This document shows positions 35,692-44,444 of a stretch of 64,000 nt of DNA, piece by piece. Within the stretch, counting starts at the first letter, position 1. The number at the start of each line of letters is the position of its first letter. A program made the position numbers and the translations under genes. The notes under the pieces were generated by a model. It worked only from the letters and a program-made list of their open reading frames with translations, searched no databases and was not told the origin of the DNA. The stretch comes from Firmicutes bacterium CAG:95 (GTDB lineage Bacteria; Bacillota; Clostridia; Lachnospirales; Lachnospiraceae): positions 1 through 64,000 of the forward strand of contig FR902980.1 in the NCBI GenBank assembly GCA_000438155.1. The letters are read 5' to 3'.

Positions 35692-36300
35692 ATGGAGAGC
35701 GCCGGAGTTTGTGAAGGGGTGAAGAATATGACAGACAGGGAGAGGGAAAGCAAGTTTCAGCAGAAAGAAGGAGAGCAAAGGAAAGCCGGACAGGAAACCC
35801 GGGAAGAAATGAAGGAAGAAGCACAGGAAAAGGTACAGAAAGAAAACGGCAGCCTCCTGAAAAAGCTCAGGTGGAGAAAAGAAAATTTTCTGGTGATTCT
35901 TCTTCTTGGAGTGCTGCTTTTCGTAACAGTGTGGCCGGTAGAAAAAAACAGCAGAAGCGCAGGCACAAAGAACAGCAGTACGACAGACAGTGCCCTGACA
36001 TTTCCCGATTATGGAGAAAGCACAGAGGATACGAGGGCAGCTTATGTGGTATCCCTGGAACATTCTTTGGAAGAACTGCTCTCAACCATGGAAGGAGTGG
36101 GTGACAATAAAGTAATGATTACCCTGAAGCCCTCGACACGGAATTCCTGTTTTTCATCTGCTTCCACGATGGAAATTGAGGGTGTGGTGGTATGTGCGAA
36201 GGGGGCGGCTAACGGGAAGGTTGCCAAAAATATATCTGAAGTAATTCAGGCATTATTTGGACTGGAGGCACATAAAATTAAAATAGCTAAAATGATATAA
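35692..36300 (+). CDS. spoIIIAG: Stage III sporulation protein AG
   Basis: A protein of about 200 residues. A charged N-terminal region rich in Glu, Lys and Gln is followed by one membrane helix (ENFLVILLLGVLLFVTVWPV, residues about 63-82) and a ring-building domain with SLEELLSTMEGVGDNKVMIT and GVVVCAKGA. SpoIIIAG oligomerises into a large ring in the intermembrane space. The start is uncertain: ATG 35692 or 35728 (after GGGGTG), both before the charged region. It lies 53 bases after spoIIIAF, the widest gap in the operon. Confidence 0.91.
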   Translation: MESAGVCEGVKNMTDRERESKFQQKEGEQRKAGQETREEMKEEAQEKVQKENGSLLKKLRWRKENFLVILLLGVLLFVTVWPVEKNSRSAGTKNSSTTDSALTFPDYGESTEDTRAAYVVSLEHSLEELLSTMEGVGDNKVMITLKPSTRNSCFSSASTMEIEGVVVCAKGAANGKVAKNISEVIQALFGLEAHKIKIAKMI

Positions 36301-36319
36301 GCAAAAAAGGAGACATGGT

Positions 36320-37036
36320 TTGAAGAATATGGTGAAGAAGAATCAGGTGATGATTACCGCACTTGCACTGATGATTGCGGTTGCCGGCTACTTGAATTTT
36401 GCCGGAAACAGGATTACACAGGAAGAAATTGTGACAACCGGATCGGACACGGTCGAGACCGCGAAGGTAACCGGAGACGATTCTCAGTATGAGGATATTC
36501 AGAGCATGGATTCGGAACTTGTGCTGGAAGAGGATAATTATCTGGAACAGTCCATGGATGATATTCTGGCGGAGGATATTACGGTGGATGAGGAAAATGC
36601 AGATCTGGAAGCAGGGTCTGACAGCGTGGAAGAGATCACGGGGGATGTGCCCGGAGAAGCGGTTTTTACCAGTGTGGCAGGTATGGACAGTCTTTCGGGA
36701 GCCAAACTGTTAAAGGAGCAGACCAGGGCAAAGAGCAGGGAAACGTTTCTTGAGATCATCAATAATACCAACATTGCCGAGGAACAGAAGCAGGAAGCAA
36801 TTGACGGAATGATTGAGCTTACGGATGTTGCCGAAAAGGAGACGGCCGCAGAAATCCTGCTTGAGGCAAAAGGCTTTGAGGACGTGGTTGTCAGCATCAC
36901 CGATGATATGGTAGATGTGGTTGTGAATACCGCAGAGCTTACAGAAGCACAGCGTGCGCAGATTGAGGATATCGTTGTCCGCAAAACAGGAATGAATCCG
37001 GAGGCCATCGTGATCAGTACCCTTGCACAGCAGTAA
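36320..37036 (+). CDS. spoIIIAH: Stage III sporulation protein AH
   Basis: A 238-residue protein anchored by one N-terminal helix (VMITALALMIAVAGYLNF). TTG 36320 is the start, 7 bases after AAGGAG. A long acidic linker (about 35-115) precedes the YscJ/FliF-like ring domain at about 130-235, with EEQKQEAIDGMIELTDVAEK and GFEDVVVSITDDMVDVVV. SpoIIIAH binds forespore SpoIIQ across the septum. It is the last gene of the spoIIIA operon; no terminator is obvious before the deoB promoter. Confidence 0.94.
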   Translation: MKNMVKKNQVMITALALMIAVAGYLNFAGNRITQEEIVTTGSDTVETAKVTGDDSQYEDIQSMDSELVLEEDNYLEQSMDDILAEDITVDEENADLEAGSDSVEEITGDVPGEAVFTSVAGMDSLSGAKLLKEQTRAKSRETFLEIINNTNIAEEQKQEAIDGMIELTDVAEKETAAEILLEAKGFEDVVVSITDDMVDVVVNTAELTEAQRAQIEDIVVRKTGMNPEAIVISTLAQQ

Positions 37037-37039
37037 ACG

Positions 37040-37069
37040 TTGTTTTGATGAAGTTTTTGGTGCTATAAT
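37040..37069 (+). promoter_or_regulatory. Promoter of deoB-prfC
   Basis: TTGTTT (37040-37045), 18 bases and TATAAT (37064-37069), preceded by an extended -10 TG. Confidence 0.65.
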
Positions 37070-37122
37070 TTCTAAAATGTGGTATCCTATTACAGAATAA
37101 TGAAGAAAGAGAGGGATACCAG

Positions 37123-38277
37123 GTGAAAAGAGTCTTTTTGATTGTTTTAGACAGTGTGGGAATAGGGGCTTCAGAAGACGCCGCAGATTTCGGGGATGCA
37201 GGAACGAATACTCTGCGGTCGGCTGCGACAAGTCCCTGTTTTCATATGCCCAATATGAAAAAGCTTGGACTGTTTAATATCGATGGAGTGAAGGACTGGG
37301 CAGAACCGGATCCTGACCCGGTTGGTGTCTATGGGCGGATGACGGAGCGTTCGAAAGGAAAGGATACCACGATCGGCCACTGGGAGATTGCCGGTGTTAT
37401 TTCCGAAAAGCCCTTACCTGTTTATCCTCACGGCTTTCCCGAAAGCGTGCTTCAGGAATTTGAACGACAGACAAAGAGAGGTGTTTTGTGCAATAAACCC
37501 TATTCCGGTACGGAAGTAATTAAAGCGTACGGGGATGAGCATGTGAAGACCGGGAAGCTCATTGTGTATACGTCTGCGGACAGCGTCTTCCAGATCGCGG
37601 CGCATGAAGAGGTGGTTCCGTTAGAGGAGCTGTATGAGGACTGCCGGATTGCACGGAAGATCCTTACCGGGGAGCATGGCGTTGGAAGAGTGATTGCCCG
37701 TCCCTTTGTCGGAAGTAACGGGCAATATACGAGAACAACGAACCGCCATGACTTTTCGTTAGAGCCTCCAAGGGACACGATGCTGGATGTGCTAAAGCTT
37801 GCGGGCAAAGACGTGATCGGAGTCGGCAAGATTCATGACATCTTTGCAGGAAGAGGGCTTACCGATTTTGTTTATACGAAGGGCAATGCCGATGGAATCG
37901 ACAAGACCCTTTCCTATCTGGATCAGAATTTTGAAGGTTTGTGCTTTATTAATCTGGTAGATTTTGACATGCTTTACGGACACCGGAACGATATCGAAGG
38001 CTATGCGAAGGCCCTTACGGCTTTTGATGAAGCACTCCCTGAGATCCTGCATAAGATGCGGGAGGATGACCTTTTAATGATTACGGCTGATCATGGCTGT
38101 GATCCCGGGTATACCTGTTCCACGGATCATTCCAGGGAATACACACCGCTTGTCATGTATGGAAAGAACTTAAGTCCCGGAAATCTGGGCACACGAAAGA
38201 CCTTTGCGGATATTGGAGCCACGGTGCTCCATGCACTTTCCGTCGAAGGAAATATAGCAGGAGAATCAGTATTATGA
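37123..38277 (+). CDS. deoB: Phosphopentomutase
   Basis: A 384-residue metal enzyme interconverting (deoxy)ribose 1- and 5-phosphates in nucleoside salvage. It starts with GTG 37123. Alkaline-phosphatase-fold metal sites are in IVLDSVGIGASEDAADFGD and in MITADHGCDPGYTCSTDHS near the C-terminus. The catalytic Thr region is KGKDTTIGHWEIAG near residue 85. No other nucleoside genes are adjacent; it overlaps prfC by 4 bases. Confidence 0.96.
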   Translation: MKRVFLIVLDSVGIGASEDAADFGDAGTNTLRSAATSPCFHMPNMKKLGLFNIDGVKDWAEPDPDPVGVYGRMTERSKGKDTTIGHWEIAGVISEKPLPVYPHGFPESVLQEFERQTKRGVLCNKPYSGTEVIKAYGDEHVKTGKLIVYTSADSVFQIAAHEEVVPLEELYEDCRIARKILTGEHGVGRVIARPFVGSNGQYTRTTNRHDFSLEPPRDTMLDVLKLAGKDVIGVGKIHDIFAGRGLTDFVYTKGNADGIDKTLSYLDQNFEGLCFINLVDFDMLYGHRNDIEGYAKALTAFDEALPEILHKMREDDLLMITADHGCDPGYTCSTDHSREYTPLVMYGKNLSPGNLGTRKTFADIGATVLHALSVEGNIAGESVL

Positions 38278-39866
38278 GTAATTACGAAAAGGAAATCAAC
38301 AGAAGAAGAACATTTGCAATTATTTCCCACCCCGATGCAGGTAAGACAACCCTGACCGAGAAATTCCTTTTATACGGAGGTGCAATTAATCTCGCAGGAA
38401 GTGTAAAGGGTAAGGCTACCGCAAGACATGCCGTTTCGGACTGGATGGAAATTGAAAAGGAAAGAGGTATTTCCGTAACATCTTCTGTTTTGCAGTTTGA
38501 ATATGACGGCTTCTGTATCAATATTCTGGACACTCCCGGACATCAGGACTTCTCAGAAGATACTTACCGTACGCTGATGGCAGCGGACTCTGCTGTCATG
38601 GTGATCGATGCATCAAAGGGTGTTGAGGCGCAGACCAGAAAGCTGTTTAAGGTCTGTGTGATGCGTAAGATTCCGATTTTTACCTTTATTAATAAAATGG
38701 ACCGGGATGCCAATGATACGTTTGAACTTCTCGATGAGATCGAGAAGGAGCTTGGAATTGCAACCTGTCCCGTAAACTGGCCGATCGGTTCCGGTAAGCG
38801 TTTTAAGGGTGTGTATGACCGTAAAAGAAAATGTGTCATCACCTATTCCGATACCGAGAAGGGAACGAAGGAAGGGGAAACACTGGAGGTTTCCCTGGAT
38901 GACAGGGCACATTTAGACAGTGTGATCGGAGAAGAGGCAGCGGGCATTCTGACTGATGAAATCGAACTGCTTGATGGAGCAAGTGCGGAGTTTGACCTTG
39001 ATCTGGTACAGGCAGGAGAGCTGACTCCGGTATTTTTCGGATCCGCACTCACGAACTTTGGCGTGGAATTCTTTTTACAGCATTTCCTTGAAATGACAAC
39101 AACGCCGCTTCCACGTAAGGCAGACATCGGGCTGATAGATCCGGTGAACCACGATTTTTCGGCCTTTGTATTTAAAATTCAGGCAAACATGAACAAGGCA
39201 CACCGTGACCGTATTGCCTTTATGAGGATCTGTTCGGGCAGGTATGATGCCAATATGGAAGTGAAGCATGTACAGGGCGGCAAGGTGATGCGCCTATCCC
39301 AGCCGCAGCAGATTATGGCGAGTGAACGTAAGATCCTTGAGGAGGCCTATGCAGGAGATATTATCGGCGTATTTGATCCGGGTATTTTTTCTATCGGGGA
39401 TACCCTGTGTATGCCGAAGGAACAGTTCCAATATGAAGGAATCCCGACCTTTGCACCGGAGCATTTTGCGAGAGTGCGTCAGGTGGATACCATGAAGCGG
39501 AAGCAGTTTGTGAAGGGAATCACCCAGATTGCGCAGGAGGGTGCCATTCAGATCTTCCAGGAGTTTAACACCGGTATGGAAGAGATCATCGTCGGTGTTG
39601 TTGGTGTCCTGCAGTTTGATGTTTTAAAATATCGTCTGGAGAATGAATATAACGTAGAGATCCGGCTTGAGCCGCTTCCGTATGAGCATATCCGCTGGAT
39701 TGAAAATAAGGATCTGGATCTGAAGAAGCTTGTCGGAACCTCTGACATGAAGAAGATCAAGGATCTGAAGGGGAATCCATTGTTACTCTTTATCAATGCA
39801 TGGAGCGTTGGAATGACACTGGAACGGAATGAAGGACTGGTGTTATCCGAATTTGGACGAAACTAA
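38274..39866 (+). CDS. prfC: Peptide chain release factor 3
   Basis: A 530-residue GTPase that removes RF1/RF2 from ribosomes after termination. The G motifs are SHPDAGKTTLTEKFL (P-loop), DTPGHQDFSEDTYR and NKMDRDAND. The domain II/III sequence GVVGVLQFDVLKYRLENEYN is the RF3 signature. It begins in an ATGA overlap with deoB, and the next gene starts directly after its stop. Confidence 0.96.
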   Translation: MSNYEKEINRRRTFAIISHPDAGKTTLTEKFLLYGGAINLAGSVKGKATARHAVSDWMEIEKERGISVTSSVLQFEYDGFCINILDTPGHQDFSEDTYRTLMAADSAVMVIDASKGVEAQTRKLFKVCVMRKIPIFTFINKMDRDANDTFELLDEIEKELGIATCPVNWPIGSGKRFKGVYDRKRKCVITYSDTEKGTKEGETLEVSLDDRAHLDSVIGEEAAGILTDEIELLDGASAEFDLDLVQAGELTPVFFGSALTNFGVEFFLQHFLEMTTTPLPRKADIGLIDPVNHDFSAFVFKIQANMNKAHRDRIAFMRICSGRYDANMEVKHVQGGKVMRLSQPQQIMASERKILEEAYAGDIIGVFDPGIFSIGDTLCMPKEQFQYEGIPTFAPEHFARVRQVDTMKRKQFVKGITQIAQEGAIQIFQEFNTGMEEIIVGVVGVLQFDVLKYRLENEYNVEIRLEPLPYEHIRWIENKDLDLKKLVGTSDMKKIKDLKGNPLLLFINAWSVGMTLERNEGLVLSEFGRN

Positions 39867-41117
39867 ATGAAGGCTCGAAACAGAAAATCCTTACGGGGGC
39901 TCATGTTCACAGGGCTGCTTGTCGCTATACTTTTTTTAAACGGATGCAGTTATGAGGAGCTTGCCTGTGAGGTAAGGGATTATTTACAACTGAATAACGA
40001 AGAGCAGGTGCTGTTAAAGGACGAGGATTCCGGAGCAGTTTCTGCAAGAGAGCTTGAGGATGTGGAACAGGCACCGGCTGAAGCAGTCGATGGATTGAAG
40101 GAAGAGCAGACACAAGCCTTTCATTACAACCGGCTTTCGGAACCGGAGCAGAAGCTTTATGGAGAGATTCTGTATATTCTGCAGGAACATTTAGAGGATA
40201 TACAGATTTCCACGACTGACTCCGGGGAGGTAGAGAAGGTTTTCCAGTGCGTTTTAAATGACCATCCGGAGATCTTTTATGTGGAAGGCTATACGCTTAC
40301 AAGGTATGCGCTTGGCGAGGAACTGAAAATGATGACCCTGTCCGGAACCTACAGCATGACACCGGAGACGATAGAAGCGAAGAAACAGCTTATTGATAGT
40401 TATGTAAACCAATGCTTCATGTCTCTCCCAACAGGAGATGGATCCCAGTATGCAATTGCCCGATATGTTTATGAATACCTGATTGAAAATACAGAGTATG
40501 ATGCCGGTGCACCGGATAACCAGAATATCTGCTCTGTATTTATTACACACCGGAGTGTCTGTCAGGGCTATGCCAAGGCAACCCAGTATCTGCTGCAAAA
40601 GGCAGGCATCGAAGCAACTCTTATTATGGGAACGGTACAGAACGGGGAAGGACATGCCTGGAATCTGGTGAAGCTGGATGGTGAGAACTACTTTATGGAT
40701 ACCACATGGGGAGATGCGTCCTATCAGATGACGGAAGGAAGCGTACAGAATGCGGGAAGCCTGCCGCCGATTAATTATGATTATCTGTGTGTGACAACCG
40801 GACAGTTATCGAAGACCCATACGATTGAAGAGGTGGTTCCGGTTCCGGTATGTACGGCCATGACCGATAATTATTATGTAAGGGAAGGCCTGTATTTTAC
40901 AGAGCTTTCCAAAGACCGGATCACGGATGTGTTTGCAAGGGCGTATGAGAGACAAAGCAGCTATGTTACCTTAAAGTGCAGCAGCCGCGAGGTCTATGAG
41001 GAAATACGAAGGTTTCTGATTGAAGAACAGGGAATTTTCGAGTTTCTGAATCCGGATACAGGAACGGTTTCCTATGCGGAAAACGTGGAGCAATTAGATT
41101 TGAGCTTCTGGTTGTAA
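39867..41117 (+). CDS. Transglutaminase-like lipoprotein
   Basis: A 416-residue exported lipoprotein. The signal peptide ends at LFLNGC, with lipidated Cys at about 27. After a charged linker, a transglutaminase-like papain-fold domain lies at about 190-310. The Cys is in HRSVCQGYAKA, the His in GEGHAWNLVKL and the Asp in YFMDTTWGD. Such surface proteins act as proteases or cross-linkers; the substrate is unknown. The ATG abuts the prfC stop, so it is probably co-translated. The C-terminal 100 residues have no clear family. Confidence 0.86.
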   Translation: MKARNRKSLRGLMFTGLLVAILFLNGCSYEELACEVRDYLQLNNEEQVLLKDEDSGAVSARELEDVEQAPAEAVDGLKEEQTQAFHYNRLSEPEQKLYGEILYILQEHLEDIQISTTDSGEVEKVFQCVLNDHPEIFYVEGYTLTRYALGEELKMMTLSGTYSMTPETIEAKKQLIDSYVNQCFMSLPTGDGSQYAIARYVYEYLIENTEYDAGAPDNQNICSVFITHRSVCQGYAKATQYLLQKAGIEATLIMGTVQNGEGHAWNLVKLDGENYFMDTTWGDASYQMTEGSVQNAGSLPPINYDYLCVTTGQLSKTHTIEEVVPVPVCTAMTDNYYVREGLYFTELSKDRITDVFARAYERQSSYVTLKCSSREVYEEIRRFLIEEQGIFEFLNPDTGTVSYAENVEQLDLSFWL

Positions 41118-41140
41118 AATAACGGAAATTTTGCTATGAT
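41112..41140 (+). promoter_or_regulatory. Promoter of the yqhY-nusB-xseA operon
   Basis: TTGTAA (41112-41117), 17 bases and TATGAT (41135-41140), about 50 bases before the yqhY start. The -35 overlaps the stop of the preceding gene. Confidence 0.65.
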
Positions 41141-41190
41141 AAAGGTTAACATAGTTCATATAAGACAGGATTAAGAAAGGACTAAGCAGG

Positions 41191-41580
41191 ATGGAAAAGA
41201 AGATGGAAAATAACAACTATGTGTTGGAAGAGGATATTAACTTGGGAACTGTGAAAATTGCAGATGATGTGGTTGCCATGATCGCAGGTCTGGCCTGCAT
41301 GGAGGTCAAGGGAGTAGGTGCCATGGCAGGCAATGTGGGAAATGAGCTGCTTGACAGGGTCGGTGTGAAGAGTCTTACCAAGGGTGTTAAGGTTTATGTG
41401 ACCGGCAAGAAAGTAAAAACAGACGTTGCCCTTCTTGTAGAGTATGGATATAACATTCCGGCTGTTTCCCAGAAGGTGCAGGACAAAGTAAAATCTGCCA
41501 TTGAAAATATGACCGGACTTGAAGTGACCGATGTGAATGTCCGTATCGCCGGAGTAGACGTACAGAGCAAATCGTTATAA
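41191..41580 (+). CDS. yqhY: Asp23/Gls24 family protein YqhY
   Basis: A 129-residue Asp23/Gls24 protein. Motifs include [38 protein letters not shown] and [13 protein letters not shown]. In Firmicutes YqhY sits between acc genes and nusB and is linked to control of lipid synthesis or envelope stress. Here the nusB link is kept (26 bases) but no acc genes are next to it. It should be cytosolic. Confidence 0.93.
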   Translation: MEKKMENNNYVLEEDINLGTVKIADDVVAMIAGLACMEVKGVGAMAGNVGNELLDRVGVKSLTKGVKVYVTGKKVKTDVALLVEYGYNIPAVSQKVQDKVKSAIENMTGLEVTDVNVRIAGVDVQSKSL

Positions 41581-41606
41581 GAATAACAGACAACAGGACG
41601 AAGTAT

Positions 41607-42002
41607 ATGAGTAGAAGAGAATTGCGGGAACAGCTTTTCAAACTGTTGTTCCGTATAGAGTTTAATGCAGAAGAAGAAATGCCGCAGCAGGAAGAATTTT
41701 TCCTGGAGGAAGAAGAAATTGTGAGGGAGAGCGACAGAAAGCAGCTGGATGCGAAGTTTCACAATATTTTAGAAAAGCTTGAGGAGATCGACCGTGAACT
41801 GAATGAAAGGGTAAGCGGCTGGAATACCGGGCGTATGGGTAAGGTGGATCTGACCATTTTACGTCTGGCTGTTTATGAGATCGAATACGATGAAGACATT
41901 CCAACAGGCGTGGCAATTAATGAAGCAGTAGAGCTTGCAAAGAAGTTCGGACAGGATTCCTCCGCTTCTTTTGTAAATGGTGTACTGGCGAAATTCGCAT
42001 AG
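41607..42002 (+). CDS. nusB: Transcription antitermination factor NusB
   Basis: A 131-residue all-helical RNA-binding factor that acts with NusE on boxA of rRNA operons. [18 protein letters not shown] at the N-terminus and [20 protein letters not shown] with [20 protein letters not shown] at the C-terminus are family motifs. It is followed by xseA after 11 bases. Confidence 0.95.
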   Translation: MSRRELREQLFKLLFRIEFNAEEEMPQQEEFFLEEEEIVRESDRKQLDAKFHNILEKLEEIDRELNERVSGWNTGRMGKVDLTILRLAVYEIEYDEDIPTGVAINEAVELAKKFGQDSSASFVNGVLAKFA

Positions 42003-42013
42003 AAGGTAATGAC

Positions 42014-43225
42014 ATGCAGAATGTGTATACAGTCGGACAGATCAATTCCTATATCAGGCGGATGTTTGCAGAGGACTTTCTGCTGCAGGAGCTGAACATC
42101 AAGGGAGAGGTAAGTAATTGCAAATACCATTCTTCCGGACATATTTATTTTACACTTAAGGATATGAAAGGAACGATTTCCTGTGTGATGTTTGCAGGGA
42201 ACCGTTCCGGTCTTTCTTTTCGGATGACGGAAGGAATGCAGGTTGTTGTGCAGGGAACCGTGGATGTCTATGAACGCGACGGGAAGTATCAGGTTTATGC
42301 AAAGCGGATTACCTTAGACGGAGAGGGTGCATTGTTTGAGCGTTTCCAGCGCCTGAAGGAGGAGCTTTTGGAACGTGGAATGTTCGCACCGGAATATAAG
42401 AAACCGATTCCGAAATATATCCGGACGCTGGGTGTCGTTACCGCATCAACCGGTGCGGCTGTCCGGGATATCATCAATATCACCCACAGGAGGAACCCTT
42501 ATGTGCAGATCCTTCTGTATCCGGCTATCGTGCAGGGAGAGGGAGCAGCTGACAGTATTGTCCGTGGAATCCATATGTTAGAGCAGCAGAAGGTTGACGT
42601 GATGATTGTTGGCCGGGGTGGCGGTTCCATTGAGGATCTTTGGGCATTTAATGAGGAAAAGGTGGCACAGGCGGTATTTGATTGTGAGATCCCCATTATT
42701 TCCGCAGTCGGACATGAAACCGATACAACGATTATTGATTATGTGGCAGATCTGAGGGCACCGACCCCATCCGCGGCAGCAGAGCTTGCAGTATATGATT
42801 TTTTGAGAACCGGACAGGAGCTTCAGGCTGCGAAAGATACCATGAACCGGCAGATCCTGCGCAGGATCTCCATGCAGCGGACGGAATTAAGGGTGCTTGC
42901 TTCGCAGTTAAAAAGCAGCAGTCCCATGGGGAAGATCCGTGAAAAGAGGACCCGTGTCCTGCAGCTGGAGGATCACCTGCAGGAAGCCATGAGAAGAACG
43001 CTGGACGTGAAACGTCATCAGCTTGCGATATATATTGAACGGTTAAAGGGACTTTCGCCACTTGATAAGCTTAATCAGGGTTATTCCTATGTAGCAGATG
43101 GCAGGGGCAGAACCGTTACCGGAATTCAGAAGGTACAGATCGGGGATCCGATTCAGGTTTATGTGAAGGATGGAAGGATCGATGCTTCGGTAACTGCCGT
43201 GAATCCAATGAATCTGGACAGATAA
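42014..43225 (+). CDS. xseA: Exodeoxyribonuclease VII large subunit
   Basis: A 403-residue subunit of the single-strand DNA exonuclease VII. An N-terminal OB fold (about 1-100) has GEVSNCKYHSSGHIYFTLKD. The catalytic part contains ITHRRNPYVQILLYPAIVQG, VGRGGGSIEDLWAFNE and GHETDTTIIDYVADLRAPTP. A coiled-coil region follows and the end GYSYVADGRGR is typical. It forms a complex with many copies of XseB, encoded next. Confidence 0.96.
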   Translation: MQNVYTVGQINSYIRRMFAEDFLLQELNIKGEVSNCKYHSSGHIYFTLKDMKGTISCVMFAGNRSGLSFRMTEGMQVVVQGTVDVYERDGKYQVYAKRITLDGEGALFERFQRLKEELLERGMFAPEYKKPIPKYIRTLGVVTASTGAAVRDIINITHRRNPYVQILLYPAIVQGEGAADSIVRGIHMLEQQKVDVMIVGRGGGSIEDLWAFNEEKVAQAVFDCEIPIISAVGHETDTTIIDYVADLRAPTPSAAAELAVYDFLRTGQELQAAKDTMNRQILRRISMQRTELRVLASQLKSSSPMGKIREKRTRVLQLEDHLQEAMRRTLDVKRHQLAIYIERLKGLSPLDKLNQGYSYVADGRGRTVTGIQKVQIGDPIQVYVKDGRIDASVTAVNPMNLDR

Positions 43226-43279
43226 TCCCAGCAGCAGAGAGGGCATAGGAAATTGCAGCACCGGGGAGAAGGATAGAGA

Positions 43280-43510
43280 ATGGGAAAAGAAGAAAAAGAA
43301 CAGCAGGAAGCATTTTCTCTGGAAAAGGCTTTTGAACAACTCGAGGAAACGATCGAACAACTGGAGCAGGAGGATGTCTCTTTGGAGAAATCCTTTGAAA
43401 TTTACCAGGCGGGGATGAAATTGCTGAAGAAATGCAACGAATCCATTGACCGGGTGGAGAAGCAGGTACTTGTACTACAGGAGGATGGAACGACCTATGA
43501 GCTTTCATGA
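43280..43510 (+). CDS. xseB: Exodeoxyribonuclease VII small subunit
   Basis: A 76-residue helical protein with the family core LEKAFEQLEETIEQLEQEDV and SLEKSFEIYQAGMKLLKKCN. It binds the coiled-coil arm of XseA. GGGGAGAAGG precedes the ATG. The stop overlaps the ispA start by 14 bases. Confidence 0.95.
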   Translation: MGKEEKEQQEAFSLEKAFEQLEETIEQLEQEDVSLEKSFEIYQAGMKLLKKCNESIDRVEKQVLVLQEDGTTYELS

Positions 43511-44426
43511 GGAATTAGAAGCAAGGACGAAACAGGCAGAAGAGATTTTGCAGAAATATCTGCCGGCAAAGGAAGAGGCTTATCAGAAGACAGTTATGGA
43601 TGCCATGCACTACAGTGCCATGGCAGGAGGGAAGCGGTTACGTCCCGTGCTGATGAAGGAGTGCTTTATTCTTTTCGGGGGAACAGGAGAGATCATTGAA
43701 CCGTTTATGGCAGCACTGGAAATGATCCACAATTATTCCCTGGTACATGATGATCTTCCGGCAATGGATAATGACGAATACCGGAGAGGAAAGCTTACCA
43801 CATGGAAAGTATACGGCGAATGTATGGCGATTCTGGCAGGCGACGGACTGTTGAATTTTGCGTTTGAAACCGCATCCAAGGCTTTCAGGATGGTGGATAA
43901 GGAGTGTGGGACAGATCCGGCGCAGCAGCTGAAGACCTACAGGGCCGTTGGAAGGTCCATGCAGATTCTTTCAAAGAAGGCCGGAATCTACGGCATGATC
44001 GGCGGGCAGACAGCAGATATTGAAGCAGAGGGCAGAAATAATCTGACAGAGGAGCTTTTATTATTTATTCACGAACATAAAACAGCAGCGCTGATGGAGT
44101 GCGCCATGATGATCGGAGCAGCACTTGCAGGGGCATCACAGTCCGATATTGAGAAGATGGAACGGGCTGCCTCTAACATCGGAATTGCTTTTCAGATACA
44201 GGATGACATTCTGGATATTACCAGTACGACAGAGGTTTTGGGTAAGCCTGTGGGAAGTGATGAAAAGAATCACAAGCTGACCTATGTAACGCTTCACGGC
44301 ATCGAGGAATCGAAGCAGCAGGTGAAGGAGCTTTCGGAGGAGGCAGTAGAGATTCTTAAGTCCTTTGAAACGAAGAACGGATTTTTGGTTGAGCTGGTAG
44401 AACAGCTGGTAAATCGGGAAAAATAG
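43497..44426 (+). CDS. ispA: Farnesyl/geranyl diphosphate synthase
   Basis: A 309-residue prenyl transferase condensing isopentenyl diphosphate units. ATG 43497 gives MSFHEELEARTKQAEEILQK, with AGGAGG 12 bases upstream inside xseB. The first Asp-rich motif is HDDLPAMDNDEYRRGK near residue 82, and the second is FQIQDDILDITS near 235. It lies upstream of dxs, so chain elongation and precursor supply are encoded together, the usual Firmicutes arrangement. Confidence 0.95.
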   Translation: MSFHEELEARTKQAEEILQKYLPAKEEAYQKTVMDAMHYSAMAGGKRLRPVLMKECFILFGGTGEIIEPFMAALEMIHNYSLVHDDLPAMDNDEYRRGKLTTWKVYGECMAILAGDGLLNFAFETASKAFRMVDKECGTDPAQQLKTYRAVGRSMQILSKKAGIYGMIGGQTADIEAEGRNNLTEELLLFIHEHKTAALMECAMMIGAALAGASQSDIEKMERAASNIGIAFQIQDDILDITSTTEVLGKPVGSDEKNHKLTYVTLHGIEESKQQVKELSEEAVEILKSFETKNGFLVELVEQLVNREK

Positions 44427-44444
44427 AGAAAAGCAGGGAAAACA

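Noticed and set aside
35420..36063. Minus-strand open frames opposite spoIIIAF/AG
   Set aside because: They are Leu/Ser/Phe-rich complements of the Gln/Glu/Lys-rich coding strand with no start signals.
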